From the NCBI RefSeq assembly GCF_018390635.1, contig NZ_JAHBGE010000072.1:62001-126000 (forward strand): a stretch of 64,000 nucleotides of DNA. The letters are read 5' to 3'. Below are positions 8,958-18,792 of this stretch, piece by piece. Position 1 is the stretch's first letter. Each line of letters starts with the position of its first letter. The notes beneath the pieces were generated by a model, which was not told the origin of the DNA, ran no database searches, and saw only the letters and a program-made list of their open reading frames with translations. A program made the position numbers and the translations under genes. This stretch comes from Ancylobacter lacus. GTDB lineage: Bacteria > Pseudomonadota > Alphaproteobacteria > Rhizobiales > Xanthobacteraceae.

Positions 8958-9590
8958 TCACTGCAGGGGGCATGCCTCCACCCGCGAGAGCTTGGCGGCA
9001 AAGCGGGCATTGGGGTAGCCGTCGAAGAAATCCATCACCACGATGGTCGCCGTGCGGCCCGGCGGAATGAGGGTGCGGGTGGTGAAGGCGGCGTCCGAGA
9101 GGCTCATGGTCTGGGTGCTGACCTCCACCGAGCGGATCACCTTGTCCGGCAGGGTGTTGGTGAACTCCCACAGCAGCACGTTGGTGTGCACGGTGAAGCC
9201 GGCATTGGCGGAGCGGAGCGCGCGGAATTCCGCCGGGCTCACCGGCGTCGCCTTGCAGCCGGCGTAGCGCTCGGGCAGGCCGTCGCGCTCCAGCGCCGCC
9301 TTCTCCTCGGCGAGGCAGGTGTCGCGGCAGGCCCGCAGCGTGTTGCGCAGGGCGAGGTCGTCGTCGCCGCTGTTCATCCGGCCGGAGATGCAGGCGCGCA
9401 TGCAGCTTTGCGCCGCGAGCGCCCGGGCGGGCAGCAACGCCGGCAGCAGCAGGGCGGCCGCGACCAGCGGCGAGGGCCGGCCGAACCGGTGCCGCCGGGC
9501 GGCGACGGCGCCGCGCCGGGCGGCGCGCGCGGGTGTCGCGGCCGGAGGCCGGGCGGCGGGGAAGGCGGAGGCGTCGGGCATGGGCAGCAT
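8958..9590 (-). CDS. Secreted twin-CX3C protein of unknown function
   Basis: Not recognised as a named family. The 210-residue product has a long, Ala/Arg/Pro-rich leader (about 40 residues) before a hydrophobic signal segment LVAAALLLPALLPARALA, with likely cleavage near ALAAQS. The mature part begins with two CX3C motifs, CMRAC and CRDTC, separated by 20 residues. This spacing suggests an alpha-hairpin held by two disulphides. A second domain of about 100 residues looks beta-rich (FTVHTNVLLWEFTNTL, TATIVVMDFFDGYP) and has two further cysteines. It stands alone between fbpA and the efflux operon. The start codon is uncertain because the leader is unusually long. Confidence 0.6.
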   Translation of the reverse strand: MLPMPDASAFPAARPPAATPARAARRGAVAARRHRFGRPSPLVAAALLLPALLPARALAAQSCMRACISGRMNSGDDDLALRNTLRACRDTCLAEEKAALERDGLPERYAGCKATPVSPAEFRALRSANAGFTVHTNVLLWEFTNTLPDKVIRSVEVSTQTMSLSDAAFTTRTLIPPGRTATIVVMDFFDGYPNARFAAKLSRVEACPLQ

Positions 9591-10236
9591 GGCGTTTCTC
9601 CGGTGGCGTTGTGCCGGTACGGGTGGAAGGCGGCGCCTTCCGATTCGGCGGCGGAATGTCTGCGCATTCCTGTGTCACGACGGGCCGGGGCGGGCGGCCG
9701 GCTCCATCGGGTGGATACGGCGGCGATTCCCGCCTGGACGTGCCCAGGGGCACGAAGAGCTGCGACGGAGTGCGGCGCCGCGCGTTGTGGAACCGGAGGG
9801 GTAGCCCTATCCTGCACGCGGAGGATGCAATGTCCTGTCGAACCACCCATCCGCAGCCGCCCGGCTTGCCCGACCCACACGGGCCCGCCCGCCCACGGCA
9901 CCGGCCGGGGCGGGGGGAACGGCGGGCCGCCCGCGCCGCGGGGCCGCTCCCGGTGTCCCGGCGCGCCCTTGTGGTGCGCCAGCGTCGCCACAGCGTGCGC
10001 CTCTTGCGCGGCAAGGGCGAGGGTTTTCCGCCCCGGTCCGGCCCCGGCGACCGCTGGCGGTGCGCCGGTGGCCACGCGGGGTTGCGCGGCATCAATGCGC
10101 GGGGGACGGCGTGCGGTGATACCTCCAGCGCTGCCGGGGCGCGCGTCTCCCATCGCCGCCGCGCGCCGGCGGGGGTGGCGGCGACCCGGGCGAGCGGTAG
10201 TGAGCGGCGGCCGCGCCGTCCCGGCTGGAGCAGGAT
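9591..10236. other. 646-bp gap with inverted repeats, no convincing gene
   Basis: This divergent spacer between the twin-CX3C gene and the efflux operon has open frames, but they are Arg/Pro/Gly-rich and match nothing. Near the left end are a perfect palindrome GGAAGGCG-G-CGCCTTCC (9625-9641) and GGAATG-N6-CATTCC (9653-9670), plausible operators for the leftward gene. A TetR or MarR repressor, often found beside such efflux operons, is not visible. Confidence 0.5.
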
Positions 10237-11322
10237 ATGAACGTGCCGTGCCGTCGCTTGGCATTTCTCAGCGCCCGCGCCTGTCGTGCCTCCGGCCGGC
10301 GCCGTGCGTCCGCTCTCGCGGGGTGGCTCGGCGTGCTGGCCTGTGCCGGCCTGCTCGCCGGCTGCGGCGAGGCCGCGCCGCCGCGCTTCCAGGGCTATGC
10401 CGAGGGCGACACCGTGTTCGTCGGGCCCGACGAGGCCGGCCGCCTCGTCACGCTCGACGTGGAGGAGGGCGACCGGGTGACGCCGGGCACCCCGCTCTTC
10501 GCCGTGGAGGACGCGCTGCAGGCCGCCGAGCTGGCGCAGACACAGGCCAGCCTCGCCCAGGCCCAGTCCGAGCTTGCCAATCTGCGCGAGGCCACCCAGC
10601 GGCCGGAGGAGCTGGAGGTGCTGAAGGCGGCGGAGCGCCGCGCCGCCGCCGCGCTCGACCTCTCCCGCCTCGAACTGGAGCGCCAGAAGGAGCTGACCGA
10701 GAAGAAGGTCGGCTCGCAGGCCGCGCTCGACACCGCCCAGCACACCTACGACCAGAACGCCGCCGCGCTCGACGAGGCCCGCAACCGCATCGCCGCCGGG
10801 GCGCTGGCCGGGCGCACCCACCAGATCGCCGCGGCGGAACAGGCGGTGGCGGTGGCGGAGGCCAACCGCGCCGCCGCGCAGGTGCGGCTCGACCGCCGCC
10901 GCCGCGTCGCCCCGGTGGGCGGCAGCGTCGAGACGGTGTATTTCCGGCCGGGCGAGCTGGTGCCGGCGGGGCGGCCGGTGCTCGCCATCCTGCCGCCGGA
11001 GCGCATAAGGGTGCGCTTCTTCGTGCCGGAACCGGCGCTGCCGCGCTTCCGCACCGGCACGGTGGTGAACGTGACCTGCGACGGCTGCGCCGCCGCCATC
11101 CCGGCGCGGGTGAGCTTCATCGCCGCCAGCGCGGAATACACCCCGCCGGTGATCTACAGCCTCGACGAGCGGGCGAAGCTGGTCTTCATGCTGGAGGCGC
11201 GCCCGCAGGACCCCGCCGCGCTGCGGCCCGGCCAGCCGGTGACGGTGACGCTCGCCGCGGAAGGCACGGCGCCGGCGGGTACGGCGCCGGCAGGGAATGC
11301 GCCGGCGGGGACCGCACCATGA
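10237..11322 (+). CDS. HlyD-family membrane fusion lipoprotein of an ABC exporter
   Basis: The periplasmic adaptor of an ABC-type efflux system resembling YbhG, 361 residues. The N-terminus carries a lipobox, LLAGC, near residues 43-47. It is followed by a biotinyl-lipoyl-like half (FQGYAEGDTVFVGPDEAGRL), a long coiled coil at about 95-200 rich in Ala/Gln/Glu/Arg, and a beta-barrel region (VRFFVPEPALPRF). The last 19 residues are an unusual tail of GTAPA pentapeptide repeats. Its stop codon overlaps the ATG of the ATPase gene, so the three genes form one translationally coupled operon. The substrate is not predictable. Confidence 0.87.
   Translation: MNVPCRRLAFLSARACRASGRRRASALAGWLGVLACAGLLAGCGEAAPPRFQGYAEGDTVFVGPDEAGRLVTLDVEEGDRVTPGTPLFAVEDALQAAELAQTQASLAQAQSELANLREATQRPEELEVLKAAERRAAAALDLSRLELERQKELTEKKVGSQAALDTAQHTYDQNAAALDEARNRIAAGALAGRTHQIAAAEQAVAVAEANRAAAQVRLDRRRRVAPVGGSVETVYFRPGELVPAGRPVLAILPPERIRVRFFVPEPALPRFRTGTVVNVTCDGCAAAIPARVSFIAASAEYTPPVIYSLDERAKLVFMLEARPQDPAALRPGQPVTVTLAAEGTAPAGTAPAGNAPAGTAP
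11263..11319 (+). repeat. 15-bp tandem repeat encoding GTAPA units
   Basis: Nearly four copies of a 15-bp unit encode GTAPA-GTAPA-GNAPA-GTAP at the very end of the membrane fusion protein. The low-complexity tail is disordered by composition. Copies differ at synonymous positions, so the array is not freshly duplicated. Confidence 0.8.
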
Positions 11323-12272
11323 GCGCGGCTTTGCCCGGCCTGGCGCCCGAGCCCGACGACGTGATCGAGGTGGAGGGGCTGACCAAGGCGTTCGGCGGCC
11401 GCGCCGTGGTGCGCGACCTCTCCATGCGGGTGCGGCGCGGCCAGATCTACGGTTTCCTCGGCCCCAACGGCTCGGGCAAGACCACCACCATCCGCATGCT
11501 GTGCGGGCTGCTGACGCCGGACAGCGGCCGCGGCACCTGCCTCGGCCTCGACATCCTGACGCAGTCGCGCGAAATCCGCCGCCATGTCGGCTACATGGCG
11601 CAGCGCTTCAGCCTCTACGCCGATCTCACCGTCCGCGAGAACCTCGAATTCGTCGCCCGGGTCTATGGCGTGCCGCAGCCGGTGAAGGCGGCGCGGGCGG
11701 CGGTGGAGCGGCTCGGCCTCGGCGGGCGCGAGCGCCAGCTCGCCGGCTCGCTCTCCGGCGGCTGGAAGCAGCGCCTCGCGCTCGGCGCCTGCATCCTGCC
11801 CTCGCCGCGCCTGCTGCTGCTCGACGAGCCCACCGCCGGGGTCGACCCCAAGGCGCGGCGCGAGTTCTGGGGGCAGATCCACCAGCTCGCCGCCGACGGG
11901 CTCACCGTGCTGGTCTCGACCCACTACATGGACGAGGCCGAGCGCTGCCACGCCATCGCCTATATCGCCTATGGCGAGGTGCTGGCGCAGGGCACGGTGG
12001 CGGAGGTGGTGGCCGGGGCCGGGCTTTCCACCGTCACCGTCTCCGGCGCCGATCCCGCCGCGCTGATGGCCGAGCTTCAGGGCCGACCGGGCATCGAGCT
12101 CATCGCCCCGTTCGGCGCCAGCGTGCATGTCGGCGGGCGCGACCGTGCGGCGCTGGAGGCGGCGGTCGCGCCGCTGCGGGCGCGCGACGGGCTCGCGGTG
12201 CGGCCGGACGCGCCGACGCTGGAGGACGTGTTCATCGACCTGATGAACCGCTCGCAGGACAATTTCCGATGA
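11319..12272 (+). CDS. ABC exporter ATP-binding protein
   Basis: The ATPase subunit of the efflux system, 317 residues. A Walker A motif GPNGSGKTT lies at residues 48-56, the signature is LSGGWKQRL near 145, and Walker B with its following D-loop reads LLLLDEPTAGVDP near 165. The LSGGWKQ form of the signature and the GVDPKARREFW stretch match the YbhF/CcmA branch of drug and lipid exporters. The start is the ATG inside the ATGA overlap with the upstream gene. The same frame stays open far upstream, but nothing there is coding. The stop codon overlaps the permease start in the same ATGA fashion. Confidence 0.93.
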   Translation: MSAALPGLAPEPDDVIEVEGLTKAFGGRAVVRDLSMRVRRGQIYGFLGPNGSGKTTTIRMLCGLLTPDSGRGTCLGLDILTQSREIRRHVGYMAQRFSLYADLTVRENLEFVARVYGVPQPVKAARAAVERLGLGGRERQLAGSLSGGWKQRLALGACILPSPRLLLLDEPTAGVDPKARREFWGQIHQLAADGLTVLVSTHYMDEAERCHAIAYIAYGEVLAQGTVAEVVAGAGLSTVTVSGADPAALMAELQGRPGIELIAPFGASVHVGGRDRAALEAAVAPLRARDGLAVRPDAPTLEDVFIDLMNRSQDNFR

Positions 12273-13462
12273 CGCCGCCCGGCCCCGAGGGCTTGCCGGG
12301 CCTGCCCGCCCCGGCGGGCGGCGGCTTCTTCCGCCGCGTCGGCGCCATGATGCGCAAGGAATTCCTGCAATTGCAGCGGGACCGGGTGTCCTTCGCCACC
12401 ATGATCCTGATCCCGCTGCTGCAGCTCGTGCTGTTCGGCTACGCCATCAACACCACGCCGCGCCACCTGCCGACCGCGGTGCTGGCGCATGAGAACACCG
12501 CGCTGACCCGCGCCATCCTCGCCGCGCTGGAGAACACCGGCTATTTCGCGCTCACCGCCCGCCCCGCGGACGAGGCGGCGGCGGAAGCGCTGGTGCGCGC
12601 GGGGCAGGTGCTGTTCGTGGTGGAGATACCCGCCGGCTTCGAGCGCGCGGTGCGCCGCGGCGAGAGCCCGGCGCTGCTGGTGGCGGCCGACGCCACCGAC
12701 CCCGTCGCCTCGGGCAGCGCGCTTTCCGCGCTGTCCCAGATCGTCGAGCGGGCGGTGGCGCGGGAGCGCTTCGCCGGCGAGGGCGGGCCGCAGGGCAGCG
12801 GCACCGAGACGGCGCCACCCGCCTTCGTCATCCGCACCCATCCCCGCTACAACCCGGCGGCGGTGACCCAGCTCAACATCGTGCCCGGCCTGCTCGGCAC
12901 CATCCTCACCATGACCATGCTGATCTTCACCGCGCTCTCGGTGACGCGCGAGGTGGAGCGCGGCACGATGGAGACGCTGCTCGCCATGCCGATCCGCCCG
13001 GTCGAGATCATGCTGGGCAAGATCGCGCCCTATGTCATGGTCGGGGCGGTGCAGGCGGGGATGATCCTGCTGGCGGGCTGGTATGTGTTCGGGGTGCCGA
13101 TGGTGGGCTCGCTGGCGCTGCTGGTGGCGCTGACCGCGCTGTTCATCGTCGCCAATCTCTCGATCGGCTACACCTTCTCCACCGTGGCGCAGAACCAGCT
13201 CCAGGCGGTGCAGATGACCTTCATGTACTTCCTGCCGAACATCCTGCTGTCCGGCTTCATGTTTCCCTTCGCCGGCATGCCGCGCTGGGCACAGTGGCTC
13301 TCCGAGACCATGCCGCTGACCCACTATCTGCGCATCGTGCGCGGCATCATGCTGAAGGGCGCGGACGCGGCCGACCTCGCGCGGGACATCGCGATGCTGG
13401 CGGCGATCATGCTGGTCGCGATGCTGATCGCGGTGAGCCGGTTCCGGCAGACGCTGGACTGA
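12269..13462 (+). CDS. ABC-2 type transporter permease
   Basis: The membrane subunit of the exporter, 397 residues. A cytoplasmic N-terminus (MMRKEFLQLQRDRVSFATMI) leads into helix 1, followed by a large extracytoplasmic domain of about 170 residues and five helices in the C-terminal half, ending LAAIMLVAMLIAVSRF. This is the YbhS/YbhR topology. Only one permease gene is present, so the transporter would be a homodimer, unlike the two-permease E. coli ybh operon. Translation is coupled to the ATPase gene through a 4-bp overlap. Confidence 0.92.
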   Translation: MTPPGPEGLPGLPAPAGGGFFRRVGAMMRKEFLQLQRDRVSFATMILIPLLQLVLFGYAINTTPRHLPTAVLAHENTALTRAILAALENTGYFALTARPADEAAAEALVRAGQVLFVVEIPAGFERAVRRGESPALLVAADATDPVASGSALSALSQIVERAVARERFAGEGGPQGSGTETAPPAFVIRTHPRYNPAAVTQLNIVPGLLGTILTMTMLIFTALSVTREVERGTMETLLAMPIRPVEIMLGKIAPYVMVGAVQAGMILLAGWYVFGVPMVGSLALLVALTALFIVANLSIGYTFSTVAQNQLQAVQMTFMYFLPNILLSGFMFPFAGMPRWAQWLSETMPLTHYLRIVRGIMLKGADAADLARDIAMLAAIMLVAMLIAVSRFRQTLD

Positions 13463-13497
13463 GGGGGAGGCGGCATCCCGCCTCGGCCGGCCCCGCC

Positions 13498-14388
13498 TCA
13501 GGCGGCGGTCCGGGCCCGGTCCCGCACCGCCTTCATGTCCCGCACCGGCGGCAGGCCGAACATCCGGCCATATTCCCGGGTGAATTGCGGCACGCTCTCA
13601 TAGCCCACCGCGAAGGCCGCCTGGCTGGCCGTCGCCCCCTGCGCCAGCATCAGCCGCCGCGCCTCGATCAGCCGCAGCTGCTTCTGGAACTGCAGCGGCG
13701 ACAGCGAGGTCACCGCCCGGAAGTGGTGGTGAAAGGTGGAGGGGCTCATGCCCGCCACGCCGGCGAGGCGCTCCACCGGCAGCGGACGGGCGAAGTCGGC
13801 GCGCAGCACCGCCACGGCGCGCGCGATGCGCTGGCCGACGCTGTCGGGCCAGCCGAGGCGGCGGAGCGCCGGGCCGTGCCGCCCGGCCAGCAGCCAATAG
13901 TGCATCTCGCGCGTGAGCTGGGCCTGCAGCACCGGAAGGGATTCCGGCCGGTCGAGCAGCCGCATCAGCCGCAGCGCCGCATCCGCAACCTCGCTGTCGG
14001 TGGGCTCGACCCGCACGGGGGAGGGGTCGGCGAGGCCGACCGCCTTCATCTCCACCATGAGGTCGGCGATGACGACCGGATCGAGCTCCAGCACGAGGGA
14101 AAGATAGGGCGCGGCGACGCTGGCGCGGGTGATCTGGCTGACGATGGGCACGTCGGCGGTGATCAGCAGCGAATCGCCCGCCGCGAAGGCGAAGGTCCGG
14201 CTTCCCATGGAGACCTGCTTGCCACCCTGCACCACCAGACAGATCAGCGGCCGGGAAATGGCGTGGACGAGGTCGCTCGCCGCCGTTGCCCGAACGGTGC
14301 CGAGGCCGGGTATGGCGGTCGCGGCCACGCCGTCGGTGTCGGCATGGGCCTCGGCATGGCGGCGGACGGCGTCGAACAGCGTGGTCAT
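13498..14388 (-). CDS. AraC-family transcriptional regulator
   Basis: A DNA-binding regulator of 296 residues. The N-terminal half (about 1-170) is the AraC_N type cupin domain, with ISRPLICLVVQGGKQVSMG and FAAGDSLLITADVPIVSQI. The C-terminal half (about 190-285) has two helix-turn-helices: VERLAGVAGMSPSTFHHHF and ASQAAFAVGYESVPQFTREY. Regulators of this subgroup commonly sit divergent to the oxidoreductase they control, and an SDR gene starts 132 bp away on the other strand. The effector is unknown. Confidence 0.92.
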   Translation of the reverse strand: MTTLFDAVRRHAEAHADTDGVAATAIPGLGTVRATAASDLVHAISRPLICLVVQGGKQVSMGSRTFAFAAGDSLLITADVPIVSQITRASVAAPYLSLVLELDPVVIADLMVEMKAVGLADPSPVRVEPTDSEVADAALRLMRLLDRPESLPVLQAQLTREMHYWLLAGRHGPALRRLGWPDSVGQRIARAVAVLRADFARPLPVERLAGVAGMSPSTFHHHFRAVTSLSPLQFQKQLRLIEARRLMLAQGATASQAAFAVGYESVPQFTREYGRMFGLPPVRDMKAVRDRARTAA

Positions 14389-14424
14389 CGGGCGATCCTA
14401 CTCCCTTGGCCGCGGGCGCGCACC

Positions 14425-14498
14425 CATTCCGGAGGATCAGGCAAGGAACGCCGAGCTTCCGGCAACAACGCGCGGCGCGCCTGCAGGATACCGGAATG
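14425..14498. promoter_or_regulatory. Inverted repeat CATTCCGG ... CCGGAATG between the AraC and SDR genes
   Basis: A perfect 8-bp inverted repeat, CATTCCGG at 14425-14432 and CCGGAATG at 14491-14498, is separated by 58 bp in the divergent promoter region. An extra partial copy, CTTCCGG, lies between them near 14456. This is a plausible operator pair for the neighbouring AraC-type regulator. Confidence 0.4.
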
Positions 14499-14520
14499 GT
14501 CACGCTAGAGGAGTTGGACC

Positions 14521-15276
14521 ATGACCACGATCAGCCTCATCACCGGCGGCAGCCGCGGGCTCGGCCGCAATACCGCGCTCAGCATCGCCCGGCGCGGCGG
14601 CGATGTCGTTTTCACCTATCGCAGCCGACGCGAGGAAGCCGACGCGCTGGTCGCCGAGATCGGCGCCCTGGGCCGCACGGCCGTCGCGCTGGCTCTCGAC
14701 ACGGGGGAAGTTGCCAGCTTCGCGCCGTTCGCGGAGCGGCTGCGGACCGCGCTGCGGGAGAGCTGGGGGCGCGAGACCTTCGATCATCTCGTGAACAATG
14801 CCGGGCATGGCGACTACGCCGCGATCGCCGAGACGACGGAGGCGCAGTTCGACGGGCTGTTCGACGTGCACGTCAAGGGTGTGTTCTTCCTCACCCAGGC
14901 GCTGCTGCCGCTGCTCGCGGATGGCGGCCGCATCGTGAACCTGTCCTCCGGCCTCACCCGCATGGCCCATCCGGGCTTCGCCGCCTATGCCGCGGCGAAG
15001 GGCGCGGTTGAGGTGCTGTCGGTCTACATGGCCAGGGAACTCGGGGCGCGGGGCATCGCGGTGAACACGGTGGCGCCGGGCGCGATCGAGACCGATTTCG
15101 GCGGCGGCGCCGTCCGCGACAATGCCGAGCTCAACCGGAGCTTCGCGCAGGCGACCGCGCTCGGCCGCGTGGGGGTGCCGGACGATATCGGCCCGATGAT
15201 CGCGAGCCTGCTGTCGCCGGACAATCGCTGGGTGAACGCGCAGCGGATCGAGGTGTCGGGCGGGCAGGGCCTCTGA
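14521..15276 (+). CDS. SDR-family NAD(P)-dependent oxidoreductase
   Basis: A short-chain dehydrogenase/reductase of 251 residues. The nucleotide-binding motif TGGSRGLG lies near residues 7-14, NNAG near 97-100, the catalytic Ser in VNLSSGLT near 145, and Tyr/Lys in YAAAKGA near 160. VAPGAIETDFGGG follows, as is usual. The start is preceded by a strong GAGGAG site. It is divergent from the AraC regulator, which probably controls it. The substrate is unknown; the sequence has a classical SDR fold with no extra domain. Confidence 0.9.
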   Translation: MTTISLITGGSRGLGRNTALSIARRGGDVVFTYRSRREEADALVAEIGALGRTAVALALDTGEVASFAPFAERLRTALRESWGRETFDHLVNNAGHGDYAAIAETTEAQFDGLFDVHVKGVFFLTQALLPLLADGGRIVNLSSGLTRMAHPGFAAYAAAKGAVEVLSVYMARELGARGIAVNTVAPGAIETDFGGGAVRDNAELNRSFAQATALGRVGVPDDIGPMIASLLSPDNRWVNAQRIEVSGGQGL

Positions 15277-15301
15277 GGCGGCGTCCGATCGCCCAAAGAA
15301 A

Positions 15302-15327
15302 AAGGGCGCGGCTTTCGCCGCGCCCTT
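15302..15327 (-). terminator. groEL intrinsic terminator
   Basis: An 11-bp stem AAGGGCGCGGC/GCCGCGCCCTT with a GAAA tetraloop (read on the minus strand) is followed on that strand by TTTTTCTTT. It lies 59 bp past the groEL stop codon. On the plus strand no T-run follows, so it serves the groESL operon. Confidence 0.9.
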
Positions 15328-15342
15328 CCGTATGCTGAAGCC

Positions 15343-17074
<1,732 letters not shown>

Positions 17075-17093
17075 TCAGGGGCGGGCGCCCCGC

Positions 17094-17408
17094 TCACGCG
17101 GCCTTCTGGGCCGGCGCGGTGACGTCGAGGACGCCGAGGAGGTCCGACTCCTTCATGATGAGGTAGTCGACCCCGTCGATCTTCACCTCGGTGCCCGACC
17201 ACTTGCCGAACAGCACGCGGTCGCCCGCCTTCACATCGAGCGGGACCAGCTTGCCGGCCTCGTCGCGGGCCCCGGGGCCGACGGCGACGACTTCGCCCTG
17301 CGAAGGCTTTTCCTTGGCGGTATCGGGAATGATGATGCCGCCCGCGGTCTTCTGTTCGGCATCGACGCGCTTCACGACGACGCGGTCATGCAGAGGACGG
17401 AATTTCAT
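17094..17408 (-). CDS. groES: 10 kDa co-chaperonin GroES
   Basis: The heptameric lid of the GroEL chamber, 104 residues. [19 protein letters not shown] opens the protein, the mobile loop is [19 protein letters not shown] (about 20-38), and [20 protein letters not shown] and [14 protein letters not shown] are the conserved later blocks. The start is at the ATG giving the standard family length; the frame remains open upstream through the promoter region but is not coding there. It is the first gene of the groESL operon. Confidence 0.98.
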   Translation of the reverse strand: MKFRPLHDRVVVKRVDAEQKTAGGIIIPDTAKEKPSQGEVVAVGPGARDEAGKLVPLDVKAGDRVLFGKWSGTEVKIDGVDYLIMKESDLLGVLDVTAPAQKAA

Positions 17409-17529
17409 CGCATCTCTCCAGAAAGCTTTGGAATCCAAATGTTCCGGCCGCGCCCGAACCGAGCCAGCGCGCGACCGGCCGTCATCTAGGACCCCTCCCG
17501 TACGGGCGCAAGGGGGCCGGCGCAAAATT

Positions 17530-17556
17530 TTGGCAGTCGGGGGGCGCGAGTGCCAG
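17530..17556 (-). promoter_or_regulatory. CIRCE element (HrcA operator) of groESL
   Basis: TTGGCAGTC-N9-GAGTGCCAG matches the CIRCE layout TTAGCACTC-N9-GAGTGCTAA with the exact 9-bp spacer. Mismatches are mostly A/T to G/C changes expected in a GC-rich genome, and one arm position (G for C) breaks symmetry. It lies 122 bp upstream of the groES start, so the leader is long. Confidence 0.85.
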
Positions 17557-17716
17557 AGGTGGCGGGTGGAGGCGCGCGGAACTGTCAGCACTCCTTCACG
17601 CATGCTGCCAATGCCTTGATTTTGAACGCGAAATCCAATTTTTCCCCTTGCCGTCCGGGCGGTCTCGCCGCACCCTTGTCCCATCCCGGATCCTGTCGAC
17701 GCGAAGGAGGGTGAAT

Positions 17717-18025
17717 ATGCGGACGGAGCGTGCGGTAAGCGGTGTCGGAACCTCGCGGGTGTCGCGGGACTTCGTGAAGCAGCTCGAAGGCTACGGCCTC
17801 ACCACGGCCCACATCCTCTACCGCATGCCGGACCATCCCTCGCTGCTGCAGACCTATCTCTGGCAGCATTACGATCTCTGCCCGGCCTTTCCCGAGCTGA
17901 ACCGCTTCCTCGCCTTCTGGCGCCGCGAGCTGGAAGGACCGCTCCATTCGGTGACGGTCGCCCATTCGCGGCTGGTCAAGCCGGCGGAACTGCGGGCGGT
18001 GGACGGGGTTTTCCTGTTGAACTGA
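17717..18025 (+). CDS. usg: Usg family protein
   Basis: A 102-residue cytoplasmic protein of the alphaproteobacterial Usg family, named from a position upstream of trp genes in other species; its function is unknown. Conserved blocks are [40 protein letters not shown] and [15 protein letters not shown], close to the family consensus. The start at 17717 is fixed by AAGGAGGGTGA just upstream. Divergent from groESL and probably monocistronic. Identification is confident; role is not known. Confidence 0.9.
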   Translation: MRTERAVSGVGTSRVSRDFVKQLEGYGLTTAHILYRMPDHPSLLQTYLWQHYDLCPAFPELNRFLAFWRRELEGPLHSVTVAHSRLVKPAELRAVDGVFLLN

Positions 18026-18172
18026 GCCGCGCGGGCGGTTCCATGGCACCGTGAGGATGGCCCGCCGGCCGTGGAAAGCACGCCGGCGGCCGCCGGGGCC
18101 TCTTCTCGCCGCGATTGCCGTGCTATACGGCCCGGCCCGGACGCCCGCTGGCGGCCGGACAGCCGTACCGCA

Positions 18173-18787
18173 ATGGGCAGTCTCGTGGATCACCGCAGTC
18201 CTCGCACCTCCGAACTCCTCTCGGCGATCGTCACCGCCCATTCGGCGGAGCGCATCTCGCTCGGGGAGCTGGTGCGCGCGCTGCGTAACCGAGCCTTCGG
18301 CCTCACCGTGCTGCTGTTCGGCATCCCCAACTGCCTGCCGATGCCGCCGGGCATTCCCGTGCTCTGCGGCGTGGTGCTCTGCCTCGTGGGCGTGCAGATG
18401 GCGATCGGCCGGGACGAGCTGTGGCTGCCGGGCTGGCTGGCGCGGCGCACCCTCTCGCGCGCGCTGCTGGAGAAGATCATCGGCCGGGCGCTGCCTTGGG
18501 TGAAGCGCTTCGAGGTCTATTCGCGGCCGCGGCAGGCCTTCTTCTCCGGCCCCACCGCGCGCAGCGTGGTCGGGCTGATGATCGTCGTGCTCGGCCTGCT
18601 GCTGATGCTGCCCATCCCGATCTTTGGCAACCTGCCGCCGGGGATCGCGGTGTGCATCCTCGGCCTCGGGCTGGTGGAGCGCGACGGCGCCTTCATCATC
18701 GCCGGCATCGTCGCCACCCTCGTCAGCCTCGGGGTGATGGGGCTGCTGAGCTGGCTGCTGTTCCAGGGCGCGCTGGCGGTGTTCTGA
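18173..18787 (+). CDS. ExoD-like exopolysaccharide synthesis protein
   Basis: An inner-membrane protein of about 204 residues in the ExoD family. It starts with a short cytoplasmic helix region (TSELLSAIVTAHSAERISLGELV), then RAFGLTVLLFGIPNCLPMPPGI, a hallmark of the family, and further helices VVGLMIVVLGLLLMLPIP and IIAGIVATLVSLGVMGLLSWLLF. ExoD in Sinorhizobium affects exopolysaccharide production and alkaline tolerance, but the biochemical role is unresolved. The start MGSLVDHRSP was chosen on family length; the frame is open 34 codons further upstream. Confidence 0.83.
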   Translation: MGSLVDHRSPRTSELLSAIVTAHSAERISLGELVRALRNRAFGLTVLLFGIPNCLPMPPGIPVLCGVVLCLVGVQMAIGRDELWLPGWLARRTLSRALLEKIIGRALPWVKRFEVYSRPRQAFFSGPTARSVVGLMIVVLGLLLMLPIPIFGNLPPGIAVCILGLGLVERDGAFIIAGIVATLVSLGVMGLLSWLLFQGALAVF

Positions 18788-18792
18788 CGCCC

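Noticed and set aside
9533-10240. A 235-codon frame in the gap before the efflux operon
   Set aside because: Starts inside the leader of the convergent gene, Arg/Gly-rich, with no RBS and no family pattern.
8925-11318. N-terminal extension of the ABC ATPase frame
   Set aside because: The frame is open for 798 codons upstream, but it is the shadow of the HlyD gene and of intergenic sequence. The ATGA start overlap is the real start.
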